Shown: positions 34,076-45,465 of the stretch, piece by piece
Layout of the letters: the number at the start of each line of letters is the position of its first letter
How positions within the stretch are numbered: the first letter of the stretch is position 1
Source: Mauremys mutica
Lineage: Eukaryota; Chordata; Testudines; Geoemydidae
Reading direction: 5' to 3'
Length of the DNA stretch: 64,000 bases
Assembly (NCBI RefSeq): GCF_020497125.1
Contig: NC_059076.1
Coordinates: 6,687,951 to 6,751,950 of the forward strand
Notes under the pieces: generated by a model
The model's database searches: none
Told to the model about the DNA's origin: nothing
What the model saw: the letters and a program-made list of their open reading frames with translations, nothing else
Translations under genes and position numbers: made by a program

Positions 34076-34945
34076 CTAGCCTCTCGTGTCTCTGATCTGG
34101 CTGGTCATTTCATTGGTGGTGAATAATGTTGCAAATGTTGGTGATTTCTCACTGAATAGATGTTTCAATTCTTACATCATGTCGACTGCTTGGGTCCACT
34201 CACCGTTTCTCACTGCAGCATAGTTATGCTCCTAGAGTTCCTATACTCCCCCCCCCCACTGCCCGCTGGATCTTCTCTGCCTAGTCTTGATGTTTTTACC
34301 TCCAGTGACCAACATCCCTAATCCTCCCTTGGCAGGTTAGTGCATCATCTTGTTCATCGATTTTAAAGAACACTTTCTGTTTTTCCCCCTTTGTTTTGAT
34401 CCTTAAATTTAGACATTTACTTAACGCTAAATGGCTAGAGTGGCCAATCACAACCCTTATGATGGTGAGCACTAACTTAAGGTGAGCAATTGGCCATTTA
34501 AGATGAATAATGGCTGCACAATCCAGACCAAGCCAATTTTCTACCCCCTTTTCCTTACATATAGAAACTTTTCATGTTGGAGCCAGATCCTGCAGACTCT
34601 TACACACACACGAGTGCAGGTGAATCACAAATGTATGGCTGTTGCAATATCCAACCCCTACCCATCAGTCTCTCTCTCTCTGGATTGTACAAATTCAGCT
34701 CCATTTGCTTCTTCTTTCCAGTCATATTTTCCAAACTGTTCAGCAGTTTGTTTGTCCATCTTTAAATTCTCACCCATGTGATGGCATGTTATAACAGGGC
34801 CTTGTTGTTATGAGGAATAGACCAAATCCCTAGGTGTGCTCAACTCCCATTAAGGGGTCAGATCCTATATCTTTACTCACGCTGAGTAGGACTAATCCCA
34901 TTGATGTCTATGGCTAGGCAACATGCAGAGTGGCTAGGAGTGGCA
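34076..34945. other. intergenic DNA
   Basis: No gene was recognised. Around 34855-34925 is old repeat-like sequence with CCCATTGATGTCTATGG. No other structure was seen. Confidence 0.4.
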
Positions 34946-35068
34946 TAGGGTTGCCAACCCTCCAGGATTGTCCGGGAGTCTCCAGGAATTAAAGATGAAT
35001 CTTTAATGAAAGATTATGTAATGTGATGAAATCTCCAGGAAAACATCCAGCCACAATTGGCATCCCTA
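34946..35068. mobile_element. small TA-flanked MITE (about 120 bp)
   Basis: The left end GGGTTGCCAACCCTCCAGG and the right end CAATTGGCATCCC are inverted relatives (GGGTTGCCAA against GGGATGCCAA). TA flanks each side. The interior GAATTAAAGATGAATCTTTAAT is palindromic. It has no coding capacity. Confidence 0.65.
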
Positions 35069-35134
35069 AAGCAGAATGTTGTTATAGCTACTCAGCACTT
35101 CTCGGGGTTGGCTTAATTAAATTAATAATTTACG

Positions 35135-35486
35135 AGAACATAAGAACATAAGAAAGGCCGTACCGGGTCAGACCAAAGTTCCATCTAGCCCAGTATCTGT
35201 CTACCGACAGTGGTCAATGCCAGGTGCCCCTGAGGGAGTGAACCTAACAGGCAATGATCAAGTGATCTCTCTCCTGCCATCCATCTCCACCATCTGACAA
35301 ACAGAGGCTAGGGACACCATTCTTACCCATCCTGGCTAATAGCCATTTATGGACTTAGCCACCATGAATTTATCCAGTCCCCTTTTAAACATTGTTATAG
35401 TCCTAGCCTTCACAACCTCCTCAGGTAAGGAGTTCCAATCCTGCTGCTGGCTCTGCTTAAGCAAGCTCAGTGCCCTCTTGAACATG
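35135..35486 (-). mobile_element. CR1 LINE 3' fragment
   Basis: It opens with GAACATAAGAACATAAGAA and GGGTCAGACCAAAGTTCC, the inverted CR1 3' end. The reading 35336-35536 on the minus strand includes NSLPEEVVKARTITMFKRGLDK, the conserved CR1 ORF2 C-terminal block. It is 5'-truncated where a MITE begins. Confidence 0.8.
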
Positions 35487-35488
35487 GA

Positions 35489-36726
35489 GGGCATATCTAC
35501 ACAGCAGCTGGGACCGAGCGGGAGCAAACTTCCCAACCTAGATTGACTGACAGGCTAGCGGGGCTTGCACTAGTGAACTGGTGTAGTCACCACTTAGGAG
35601 CTGTGGCTCGGGCTCAGCGGCCAGCTCCGCAGCATCTGTGTCCAGTCTGCTGCTACCAATTCTTATGCAGACTCCACTTCCTTCCAGGGCCTTGTCCTCG
35701 CCAACCCTTCACCACACTGGAGGGCTTATGGAGCCCTCTGCTGGCTGGATGTTGCACAGACGGTTGTTACCATGGCTCTGAGCCCTGGGCAGATGGGATG
35801 GTCTGGGAGCCCAGGCCCAGCCAAAGCAGGAAGACCTACTGTCATAAACAGATAGTTAAGGGTTAATGCCTCTTTTACCTGCAAAAGGTTAAGAAGTTCA
35901 CCTAGCCTAGCTGACACCTGACCATAGGAACCAATGGGGGAACAAGATGTTTCAAAAGGAAGGAGGGAAGTTTCCTTTGTTTAGAGTCAGTTTCAGTTTC
36001 AGCCGGAGTGGAAAAGATCAAGGAACCAGCCTCTTATCTGAGTAGTAAGTTTTAGAAAAGAATAAATAGGTTTATGTTTATTTTCTTTTGTAATTTGTCT
36101 TTGTGCAATTAGGGGAGTAATCAAATTTGGGTATTCTTGTGCGTACTAAGGTTTTTGTCCAGGGGAACATCCTGTGTTTTAAATCTATTGTCTGTGAGGT
36201 CAGCTTGTATGATGTGTCCCAGAGGTTTTTTTCTTTTACCTTTCTTTTCTTTAATTAAAAGCCTTCTTTTTAAGAACCTGATTGATTTTTTTCCCTGTTT
36301 TTTAGATTCAAGGGAATTGGATCTGGACTCACCAGCAATTGGTGGGGGGGAAAGGGGAGGGGGAAGGAGTAATTCTTCCTTGGTTTAAGATCCAAGGGAT
36401 TTGGATCAGTGTTCACCAGGGACTTGGTGGAGGAGTCTCTCAAGGCTACCCAGGAAGGGGAAGGTTTTGGCGGGGGAAGACAGAGTTTTCCAGATAACTC
36501 AGAAATCTGGATGGTGGCAGCGAGACCAGATCTAAGCTGGTAGTTAAGCTTAGAGGTGTGCATGCAGGTCCCCACATCTGTACCCTAAAGTTCAGAGTGG
36601 GGGTGAAACCTATGACACCTACACTGCTGTTTTTATTCCCACAGCCAAAGCTTTAGGAGCCTAAGTCAACTGACCCAGATTCAGACTCGCTGAGGTGGGT
36701 TTCTCTTTGCAGTTTAGATGTACCTT
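35489..36726. mobile_element. MITE interrupted by a solo LTR
   Basis: The left end GGGCATATCTACACAGCAGC and inverted right end AAGGTACATCTAAACTGC are terminal repeats of the TCTACACTGCA class. The right part (36618-36726) has CTGCTGTTTTTATTCCCACAG and CAACTGACCCAG motifs, shared with 54095-54767. The family A solo LTR 35840-36617 sits inside, flanked by CCTAC duplications. The section 35570-35834 is GC-rich and not clearly part of the same element, so a further insertion is possible. Confidence 0.6.
35840..36617 (+). mobile_element. solo LTR, family A (778 bp)
   Basis: It begins TGTCATAAACAGATAGTTAA and ends GGGGTGAAACCTATGACA. Perfect CCTAC duplications lie at 35835-35839 and 36618-36622. 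An AATAAA occurs at 36061-36066. Termini and tail motifs match the LTRs at 33216-34075 and 52874-53744, but the tail is not duplicated here. Confidence 0.9.
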
Positions 36727-37734
36727 ACAGAGCAACCAGGTTCATTACAATATGCTTAGAATATCATTTAGTTACAATCCAAGAGTTGGCTCCTGGGAGA
36801 TCTGCACCATATTAGAAGAGGAAAACAATTGGGAAAAAATGTAAGAAGTAAATGAGAGAAGTATAGAGTCTAACAGACTGAGAAGAGTTCTAAAAGGAGG
36901 GTCACGTAACATTCTCTGATCAGTATCCACACAAAGAAGATAAGATGAAGCAGAAGTAGGAAACTAGGACACTTGAGTCAGCAGGAAGGATTAAATCAGT
37001 GGAGACCCTAAGCAGCACATTCGCTGTGCTACGGCCTAGCCATAAACTAGACAGGAATTGATCATCCAAAAACTTCTTATTCATATAGGGTGAAAGTACT
37101 TCTGTTTACCATTGCTCCATCACATGGAGAACATAAAGCTTCATTTGCTTTACTTCATCATGCTTTCAGGTGAGGATCCATTAGGGTGAGAAACAGGCTA
37201 GCGTCCCTTTAATAAGTTTTTCAGTTGCTTCTCCTTTGTCCTTCCTTGTTTCAGTTCCTCTTTTGGGATGAAATTCACATGATGCAGAGGGACAGCCCAA
37301 GGTTCATGCTATGGGATTTAAATGGGTTCTGAGATTTAAAATTATGTTACCCTTCTTGAAGGGATACATTTTGAACACTATGTTGACAAGAAAATATCTT
37401 GTGACAACCCACTCTTTTTTGGATGTTTCCTTTAAAAAATATTGTTAGAGTGAAATGGTTTTTTCTCCAAATAAAGACCTTCAAATTAAATTTCAACTTT
37501 CAAAATCTAAAAATGTTGAAGGTCAGTGTTTTCAAAATGTGTGTATTGATGTTAAGATCATAATTTCATGACTATGTGCTGAAAAACAAAATGTTGGGGT
37601 CCACAAAATGGCCCAGAATAAAGTTGCAAATAATTTCTCGAAAATTCTGGAGACTTTTTTTTATTATATTTGCATGGCCCTGATTATAATGTACATGTAC
37701 TGCCATCTTCTAGAGTTTGGCCTGCAGGACAGGT
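36727..37734. other. intergenic DNA
   Basis: No gene was recognised. AT-rich sequence occupies 37370-37680. No clear repeat boundary was seen. Confidence 0.4.
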
Positions 37735-37985
37735 CAGTCCAGCCACTCGTGTCAGATAATCAGGGATTGAACTGGAAGAGATATGTAGTGGCATTCTTCC
37801 AAGTTCAACCACTGGAACAATTTGCCAAGGGTCATGGTGGATTCTTTATCAATGATAATTTTAAAATCAAGATTGGATGTTTTTCTGAGAGACATGATCT
37901 AGGAATTATTTTAGGGATGTTCTATGACTTGTGCTATACAGGAGGTCAGACTAGATGAACACAGTGCGCCTTGGAATCTATGAAT
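37735..37985 (+). mobile_element. CR1 LINE 3' end fragment, diverged
   Basis: Near its end it reads GGAGGTCAGACTAGATGAAC followed by CCTTGGAATCTATGAA, a variant of the CR1 3' terminus. Upstream, AACTGGAAGAGATATGTAGTGG and AATTTGCCAAGG match the degenerate end of ORF2 and the 3' UTR. The start is approximate. Confidence 0.6.
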
Positions 37986-39517
37986 AAACCAAGTTCCAAC
38001 CCCTGAGACACCAAAATGAGATGCCCTTCTCCATAAATTGTTCAAATGTTCATAGGGTGCACTCTCAGGCCTCCTTTGTCTTGGCTTTCCCCTTGGTGGA
38101 TCTCAGATGCCCTGCTGGAGACCTAGGGCATTGTGTCTGCTTGAGTGGATAGTAAAATGTGCAGTGGTATTTACCAGTCTCTGCCCTCTTGTGGCACCAA
38201 AATGAACATTCAGATGAGAGTAGATTATGCAGATCTTTGTAATCCTCTCCCTTTGTTGACAAGTAGGGAAACAGTTAATGTTGACATTTAAAGTATCATT
38301 GGCATCATCATTAATACACAGAGCAGAATGGGGCAGTTTATTCTCACAGCTATTACTCCAGGCTCTTATCACACTCAGGTATATATGATTGCATCAGTTA
38401 CACTCAGGTAATAATGGTTCCAAGGTTTTCTTCACAACTATACCAGCTACAGACTTAGCTTTCAGGGTTTTTTTTGTTGTTGGTTTTTTGGGTTTTTTTT
38501 TTTTTTTGGTAAGATTCTGGAGAACGCGAAAGCAGCTTAGGTATGGTGTATGTAACCCATTCCTTTATGTACTGGCCCAATTCAAGCCCTGCATATAACA
38601 CAACTTTTCTTTTAGCTCAAGTAGCAGGGACCTGTGTTTTTAGAGCCAAAGGTCTGGTTTTATCCTCCAGATCATGTTTATAGAGTATACCTGATCACCA
38701 TAATGTATATGTATACACACACGCACACACACACACTCCTGAATGTCATGGATTTGTGACAGAAACCATATCTGAAGTCACCGAGCACCAGCTGACTTGT
38801 ATATTTGACCTCCTGTTATCATCTGATGATATGTAGGTTGGCTGACTACTGCACTTTGGCTCCTCATTGCTGGTTTTCAAAGCAGTAATTTGTGGTCAGA
38901 AGATTTTGGGGGTGTAACTATGAGGTTAAATGACAACAATAGCTTTTTTGCAACGGGATGCAAAACATTCCATTTGGGGAAGGGTCTGTGTCCAAGTTCG
39001 CAGAGCTTTCTTTGTTCAAACCAGAACCACGCTCCAGCAAGTCAAATCCAGACATAACATTAAGCACTGTTTGAAATCACCAAACATCACTGCACATTTG
39101 AGAAGAGGAAATTGTACATTTTAAACATACAACACTTCATAATTCTGGCGTAATGAATAAACTCTTGCATAATAGGACTTACCTTGCTTTTCATTGTAAT
39201 TGGTAACATAAAAATAAAACAGCTGTCGAACCTAAAACACTGAAACAATTGAAACACGAGAACAAGTTTTAGGGCTTCTTATTTGCCCACCTCTTTTTGC
39301 ATTTCAGTAATTTAGGTATATGTATTTCAATTAATAGTTTCTTACTTTAAGCAATGTTTATTAAAGAGAAGAAACAGACTTTACATGAACTCAGACAAGG
39401 ACATGCTGATGTTTGCTTTTATTACCTTTATCAAATTTTTAAATACAAATCGATTTGACCTCTAGAATGAGGGCAGCCTTCTTCCAATGAAGATACTCTT
39501 TTAAATGCTTTCTCAGG
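37986..39517. other. intergenic DNA with simple repeats
   Basis: No gene was recognised. There is a T-rich run at about 38467-38510, a (CA)n tract at about 38709-38736, and AT-rich sequence from 39120 to 39470. Confidence 0.45.
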
Positions 39518-39990
39518 GCCATGGGTCTCAAACTCAGTCCACAGGGTTCTTAGCTGCAATTATATTCCACCCCACCTCCCAGGGACTTGTTAGCAGCTCC
39601 CAGAACTTGAAACTGAACTCTGGCAGAGGACGCCAGCCCTGGGATCTGATTAGTTGAACTCTGGGAGTCGTGATTGGTCCCCTGCTTCTATTTAAACCAG
39701 ACAGAGGCACGGGAAATCATCTGTGCAACTGGGTTTCCCCTGTGTAGGACTGCCTCCTCTGCACTACCTACTCCTGCTGCCTGACGCAGACCTCCTGAGA
39801 CTTGACCACTGACCTGCCTTCAATTCTGATCTCCTGGTATCCAGACCCAGCCTGCCCCTGACTCCAGCTCCAAATCACATCTCAGTCGTGACCTTGCAAG
39901 TGGGGAGCCCCCAAGCCAGACTCAGGATGTGATCCAGTCAAGGCCAGGGCCCAGGTTGGTCCCTCATAATGTAGCTGGGTCACCTCCTTT
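39518..39990 (+). mobile_element. LTR-like segment, possibly Gypsy-type
   Basis: Its first 148 bases recur in direct orientation at 42717-42862 (shared core GGCAGAGGACGCCAG, GGGATCTG). An inverted CCAAT box (ATTGG, 39673-39677) precedes a TATA-like TATTTAAA (39689-39696), as in a promoter-bearing LTR on the plus strand. C-rich TGACC/CTGACTCC sequence follows, which I associate with reptile Gypsy LTRs. The 3' end is not certain. Confidence 0.45.
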
Positions 39991-41000
39991 CCCGGATCCC
40001 TTGGCGTTCAGACAGGACAGGCAGAGATGGTGACCTGATTCACTTCAGTAATAGAGATGGTGCTGGCATCATTTTTCCTTCTCTTCGGGGTGAGTCATTG
40101 ATGTCCCATATCCACTTGGATCTGACAAATAGGTAAATGGGTAGGAGAATAGCAGGGCCTCTCTTTTTCCCTCCTGTTGTTCCCATAACCGATTGTCTCT
40201 ATGGATGGTGAGATCCAAGAAGGCATCCAGACACACAGGCATATCCATCCAGACCAATTTGTCTTTAATTTTTTTCTCGCAGAGCCCACCGGAGTTGATA
40301 CAGCAGTACTACCTCATGAGGTGATGGAAAAGCTCTACAGAGGAGGCTATGGTACCCTGCCCCGTCAGAGCTTTCTTACAGCAGCCTCTGCCATTTGAGC
40401 TTGGTGCTGGTTCCTCAAATAGCACTAACGTGGCTTGGAGGAGACCTCCCACTTCGACTGTACCGAGCTGTCCTACTCCAAGAAGGGGGAGGCCCAATCT
40501 AATGCTTCTCGGACAGAAAGCAGATAACCAGGCTCACCTTGCCTGGTCAGTAATGTAGGGTCTGATAAGGAGAGTGGAGTTTTTGGCACACAGTTGTCTT
40601 ACTTGCTCCCGTAATAGCTGGTTTTCTGAGGTCAGCTGGATGATCCAGGCCTGCAGGGCTCAGTTGTCTGCCTGAAGGTGGGAAGTCCACTTGAGCATGT
40701 CTGGCATTCCCAAAGGAAGTATCTGCGTTGCTGGGTCCATTCTGCCAGCACTTGGCCCACTCCTATGGCCTATGTGGTCTGTGCAAACTGTCAGAACTGG
40801 GACATGGGCTGTCTTGCCTAGTGGTTGGAGCAGGAGTAAGCTGCCAGGAGATAGGTCAACCAGTCACTTTTGAACTTCAACTACGCTGCTCTCTGAAGAT
40901 GCACTAGGTATTTCATGTATTGCTTTTGAAACCCTACCCAGAAAACCCTTTCCCTCCCAGGACTCAGCCACCTTTTCTACCATCACATATACAGGGCTGC
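39991..41000. other. unassigned, probably retroelement-derived
   Basis: On the minus strand, 40742 down to about 40309 reads as a coiled-coil-like sequence (LTSENQLLREQVRQLCAKNS) broken by one stop. It could be the start of a gag-like gene of another retroelement. The orientation is opposite to the LTR-like segment at 39518-39990, so they may not belong together. No pol motif is present. Confidence 0.3.
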
Positions 41001-42716
41001 GAGGAATACATGGTTCATGAGCTCCTGGATTTTAAGTATAAACATGGCTCTGGTAGTTTAGTCTTCTTTCGTATGGCTTGGGTAAGTGGCAACAACTACA
41101 AAATTATATCTACGTTTGATAGCCAGCACATTGCTGCAGCAGTGAGCTGGTGAATGCCCTTCAGGCCCCCAGCACAAGAACGAATGGGACATTCAGCTAC
41201 GATGTGCTCTATGTCTGTGCCTAGTGACCACAGTCACATACAGGTGTTTGTCTCATTTTCCATTTAAAGAGAGTTTGTCCACATCTCCCCTGAGATGTCC
41301 TGATGCGATTCAATCTGCACCAGTCTTTCCGACATCAGTCAAAACTCAGTGGTTCCTCAACAAGATCATCGATGAGCTGTTTGTTTTGAGTGGTCAAAGT
41401 GTTTCATGTGACTCTCCATTGGGGCTCAGCATCAAAGTTGGGTGTAAGGATCTTGATACGGTTCCATAGAGGGTTGCGGGATTTTAATCTTCTCTTTGAC
41501 AGGTTCTGCAGGTCTTGGTGCAGTGGGAGGCTTGTATTTGCATTGACATGATTAAGAAAGTGACATATCTGAGCAGCTCTTCTAATCTGTGGAGGCTGGG
41601 TGTGCGATAGGACCAGGAGCTAGTCGACTGGAGTAGATTTGAGCATCCCCAACACTATGCGCATAGTGTTATTGAGTTGAGTGTCAAGGTGTTTAGTGTG
41701 ACTCCTATGAGACCACACTGGTGCACAATATTCAGCTGCAGAATATACCATCGCAATTATTGTGGTTCATAAGGTCCGTGGACTGGAGCCCCGTGATGTT
41801 CCAGCCAATTTTCTGATAAGCGTGACACGAGACCTGAACTTATCATGGGTGTTCTCAAGGTGTTGGTGAAAGGTCAAACACTGTTCCAGTGTAATGCCAA
41901 GATACTTTGGATTAGCTTCATGGCTGACACTCTCACCGCAGAACTGGTATTAGCCACTTTATTGTTCAGATGGAAACCAGTTACCATGTTTTTTTGGTAT
42001 TTTTTTTATTAGGCCTATGTTTCCAGCATTGGAAATAATCAGCCATTGTGCTAAGATCTAGGGTTAGGGTGCAGCTGATGGTATGGAGGCTTGTATGCTG
42101 AACAGCTAGGGCAATACCATCTCCATACAGGAATTTCCTTGACTCCGTCACTGGGATAGCCGCGGTGTATAGATTAAAAAGTATTGGGGCCAGGACAGAG
42201 CCCTGAGGGATGCCAGAGATAAGAGTTCTTGGTCTACTGATATGGCCATTAAGGGATACCTTAAAGTGGCTGTCCCCAGTCATTGGCGCCAAGAGGTGGA
42301 TCGTTCACCGGCAGTGAATGATGCGGGAGACCTTGAGGAGGAGACCCTGTCTCCAGACAGTGTCATATGCCGAGGACAGATCAACAAGGGCAATTCCTGT
42401 CTTCAACTTACATTGGAATCCTGCCTCAATGTGGCTGGTAAATGAAGCTGCTTGGTCCCAGCAGTTCCTCTTCAGGCGAAATCCTGCCTGCTCCACTGGG
42501 AGGATGTCTTCAATACTATCAGACAGACGGTGGAGCAGCACCCGTTCCATGAGGTAGTTTAGTGACTGGGAGGGATACGGCCCCGAGGAGCACCCCGGGA
42601 CCCAGTGGAAAGTGTACATGCCCCTGCATTGGTGCAAGTGTTCCATAGGAACCACCTCAAAAAGCTCAGGCCAAGCTCACGCAGATGGTGCTCCTTGGGG
42701 AGGGGTAATGTCCATG
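41001..42716 (-). mobile_element. Jockey-group non-LTR retrotransposon, reverse transcriptase part
   Basis: Minus-strand readings 42305-42655 and 41981-42292 are successive parts of a reverse transcriptase. They contain EQAGFRLKRNCWDQ, then GIALVDLSSAYDTVW (catalytic block A), then GIPQGSVLAPILFNLY (block B). The catalytic YADD reads YGDG, so the enzyme would be inactive. Downstream readings show an NPLWNRIKIL-type C-terminus, with a QTPVCDCG cysteine motif near 41250. This family is clearly not CR1. It is 5'-truncated and broken by stops and frameshifts. Confidence 0.75.
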
Positions 42717-42862
42717 CCATGGGTCCCAAATACTGACCAACAGGGCTCTTAGGCTTCACTATATTCAACCACACCACCCACTGACCTGTTAAAAGTCACC
42801 AAAACTCAAAGCTCAATGCTGGCAGAGGACGCCAGTCCTGGGATCTGGTTGTCAAAACTCTA
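42717..42862 (+). repeat. second copy of LTR-like direct repeat
   Basis: This segment is a diverged direct copy of 39518-39665: CCATGGGTCCCAAATACTG, then GCTGGCAGAGGACGCCAG and CCTGGGATCTGG. It breaks off where a MITE begins at 42864. With 39518-39990 it may mark the two LTRs of one retroelement about 3.2 kb apart. Confidence 0.5.
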
Positions 42863-42863
42863 A

Positions 42864-43056
42864 GGGTATGTCTACACTGCAATGCACGCCTGTGCTTCAG
42901 CCCGGGCTCATGCCTAATTCCTCCCCTTGCGTCGACACTGCAATTGTGCTAACCCAGGGCTCAGACCCAGGGACCTGCAGGGCTGGAAGGGTCTGCGCTC
43001 GAGTTAAGCTGGGACCTGAGTCTGAGTCCCATTGCTTTGTAGTGTAGCCGCTGCCC
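42864..43056. mobile_element. MITE of the TCTACACTGCA class (193 bp)
   Basis: The left end GGGTATGTCTACACTGCAA and inverted right end GGCAGCGGCTACACTACAA are terminal repeats. The flank TAA precedes it. The interior has CAGCCCGGGCTCA and CAGGGCTCAGACCC blocks. It has no coding capacity; the right boundary is approximate. Confidence 0.55.
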
Positions 43057-44159
43057 CATTTGACTCAGGTCTCAGTCTGAAGTATCCCACAATTCCATGG
43101 GGCAACTTCCTTAGTCCTCTCTGTCCCAACGATCTGCAATCCACTCTAGTAAAAACAGAAGTCCCCCGTCCCTTTCCATTAGGACTCTGGTACGTTATCA
43201 TTCCTCCTGCTGTTTTTAAGAATATTGAAGACCTGCAGATTTTAAGATAGTGGTTTTCGGCCTCACAATGTGTAGATGCAGGTTTGATCCCAGACGCTTT
43301 GCTTTTAGACACAGGATGTTTTGTATAATTTTGAAAGCACGTTATTATATTGAAGAATACCCACTGTCTCTGATACAAAGCAGACCCCATTATGAACACA
43401 GCACTCTGGGGGGTTCCAGGAATTAGTTCATTGTATTGTATCGCCTGTTATTTAATTTGTACCAGGCGGCTGATATTTAATGCTGGAGATTTGTTCTTGC
43501 AGTGGCTCTCGCTGCGAGGAGAGAGCGTTTGAAATGGATGCAGCCTGCCTCTCACAGTGGTGAGTCTGAAAGGGAGGTAGCAGCTCAGGACACGTATGGG
43601 AGAAGAAAGGCTTCTGAGATCTGTATGTTTCCATACGAGAGAGTTTTCTAAATCAGGTTTTAAAGTTTCAAAAGGCTTTTGTTTTCTCACCACTTTGTAT
43701 GGTTCTCTCTGAGCCCTGGCGATTCTCTCACTCTTAAGGCCTGGAGACATTAGAAGTGTCATTCTACAGGAGGAGAGTGTAGACATTAGAGACCAAATTG
43801 TCTCTATTTCCCCATTTATTCAGGGCCTTACCTTATGCTCTATGGCCCTCGTGGCCACCCAGAAGAGTGGCTCTAAACATTCACAACTAGCACCACAGGG
43901 AGCTGGTGACTGCTCTCTGGATTCTGCTCATGCTGCTCCTGAACCATTTAGCCCCTTAACTACAGAGCAACGGCCGATCACCTGTTCCCTGCTGCACCCC
44001 AACCCGTTTCTCAGCGCACTGCTTCCAGAGCAGTTCTGTTCTGTTCTGGTTTGTACTTCTATACTGCCTTCCACCCAACGGGCTTGCTGTGTCCCAGGTT
44101 GCAGAATCAAAGCACTGATATTGTTACTTTGCTGCACCACTATCAGCGCTGTTCATCAC
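43057..44159. other. intergenic DNA
   Basis: No gene was recognised. Open frames at 43032-43399 and 43448-43786 lie on both strands and resemble no family. Nothing repetitive was identified. Confidence 0.4.
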
Positions 44160-44183
44160 TAAGGCTACAATTCTGTCACGGGT

Positions 44184-44270
44184 ATTTTTAGTAAAAGTCA
44201 GGGACAGGTCGTGGGCAATAAACAAAAAGTCACAGAAGGCCCTGACCTGTCCCTGACTTTTACTAAAAAT
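44184..44270. repeat. perfect 27-bp inverted repeat with 33-base loop
   Basis: The arm at 44184-44210 (starting ATTTTTAGTAAAAGTCAGGG) is exactly complementary to the arm at 44244-44270. It would form a strong hairpin near the left end of the surrounding element. Confidence 0.95.
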
Positions 44271-44506
44271 GCCTTGGGGTGTGGAGGGGGACAAATAAAG
44301 TGCTGCCGTGGAGCAGGACTGCCCGGGGGGGCAAGTGGGGCAATTTGCCCCAGGCCCCGCAGGGGCCCCCACGAGAGTTTTTTAGGGGCCCTGGAGTGGG
44401 GTCCTTCACTCACTCCGGGGCCCCAGAAAACTCTCGCGGGGTCCAGGCCCCCGGAGCATCTTCTGCTCTGGGTCTTCGGCGGTAATTCGGCGGCGGGGGG
44501 GGGTGG

Positions 44507-44815
44507 TCCTTCCGCTCCAGGACCCGCTGCCGAAGTGCCCCGAAGACCTGCGGCGGGGGGTCCTTCCGCTCCGGGACCCGCTGCCAAAGTGCCCCAAAGA
44601 CCTGCGGCGGGGGGTCCTTCCGCTCCGGGACCCGCTGCCAAAGTGCCTCAAAGACCTGCGGCGGGGGGTCCTTCCGCTCCGGGACCCGCTGCCAAAGTGC
44701 CCCAAAGACCTGCAGCGGGGGGTCCTTCCGCTCCGGGACCTGCCGCCAAAGTGCCCCAAAGACCTGCAGCGGGGGGTCCTTCCGCTCCGGGACCTGCCGC
44801 CAAAGACCCCAGGCC
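44507..44815. repeat. minisatellite, 54-bp unit, about 5.7 copies
   Basis: The start TCCTTCCGCTCC recurs at 44507, 44561, 44615, 44669, 44723 and 44777, exactly 54 bases apart. Units differ by few substitutions (GCGGCGG against GCAGCGG; CCCGCTGCC against CCTGCCGCC). Because 54 is a multiple of three, all frames stay open. I do not regard it as coding. Confidence 0.95.
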
Positions 44816-44957
44816 CCCTGAATCCTCTGGGCGGCCCTGCCATGGAGTGCTGCTCCATCCCTGCTGCTGCTCCAGCCCCAGTGGGGCTGATCCATCCCCA
44901 GCCGCTGCTCTGGTGGGCTGGGGCTAGCTGCTGATCCGCTGTTCCCGTGGCCCCAGG

Positions 44958-45309
44958 ACTGACTGCCAGTCAGCTGTTCCAGGGGCTGGCACGGCCCCGG
45001 GACTGACCGCCAGTCAGCTGTTCCAGGGGCTGGCACGGCCCCGGGACTGACCGCCAGTCAGCTGTTCCAGGGGCTGGCACGGCCCCGGGACTGACCGCCA
45101 GTCAGCTGTTCCAGGGGCTGGCGTGGCCCGGGGACTGACTGCCAGTCAGCTGTTCCAGGGGCTGGCATGGCCCGGGGACTGACTGCCAGTCAGCTGTTCC
45201 AGGGGCTGGCATGGCCCGGGGACTGACTGCCAGTCAGCTGTTCCAGGGGCTGGCGCGGCCCCGGGACTGACTGCTAGTCAGCTGTTCCAGGGGCTGGCCA
45301 CCAATCAGC
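44958..45309. repeat. minisatellite, 44-bp unit, 8 copies
   Basis: The start ACTGACYGCCAGTCAGCTG recurs at 44958, 45002, 45046, 45090, 45134, 45178, 45222 and 45266, exactly 44 bases apart. Each unit holds the partial palindrome CTGACYGCCAGTCAG and CAGGGGCTGGC. Variation is limited to CACGGCCCC, CGTGGCCC and CATGGCCC types. Confidence 0.95.
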
Positions 45310-45465
45310 TGTTCCCATAGCCCCAACCAGGCCGTCGATCAGGTTTCCTGGCAGCTGCTGCTCCAGCAGTCCTGGGGCTGACAGCTCCAGCCCTGCCCCA
45401 GCAGAAGTCACTGAGGTTCCATAAAGTCCCAGATTCCATGATCTCCATGACTGAATCGTAGCCTT

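Larger units (their letters stand above)
44160..45465. mobile_element. inverted-repeat DNA element carrying two minisatellites
   Basis: The left end AAGGCTACAATTCTGTCACG (from 44161) and the inverted right end AAGGCTACGATTCAGTCATG (to 45465) are 20-bp terminal repeats with three mismatches. Inside are a 27-bp perfect foldback (44184-44270), a 54-bp tandem array (44507-44815) and a 44-bp tandem array (44958-45309). The interior is very GC-rich. Long open frames on both strands (up to 238 codons) are by-products of a repeat unit divisible by three. No clear target duplication was seen. Transposon class is uncertain. Confidence 0.65.

Noticed and set aside
44184..44270. microRNA precursor
   Set aside because: The 27-bp perfect hairpin lies inside a repeated transposon-like element and perfect pairing with a 33-base loop is more typical of foldback DNA; no evidence of processing.
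44211..44927. 238-codon proline-, alanine- and glycine-rich open frame
   Set aside because: It is a translation of the 54-bp minisatellite; the unit is divisible by three so all frames, on both strands, stay open.
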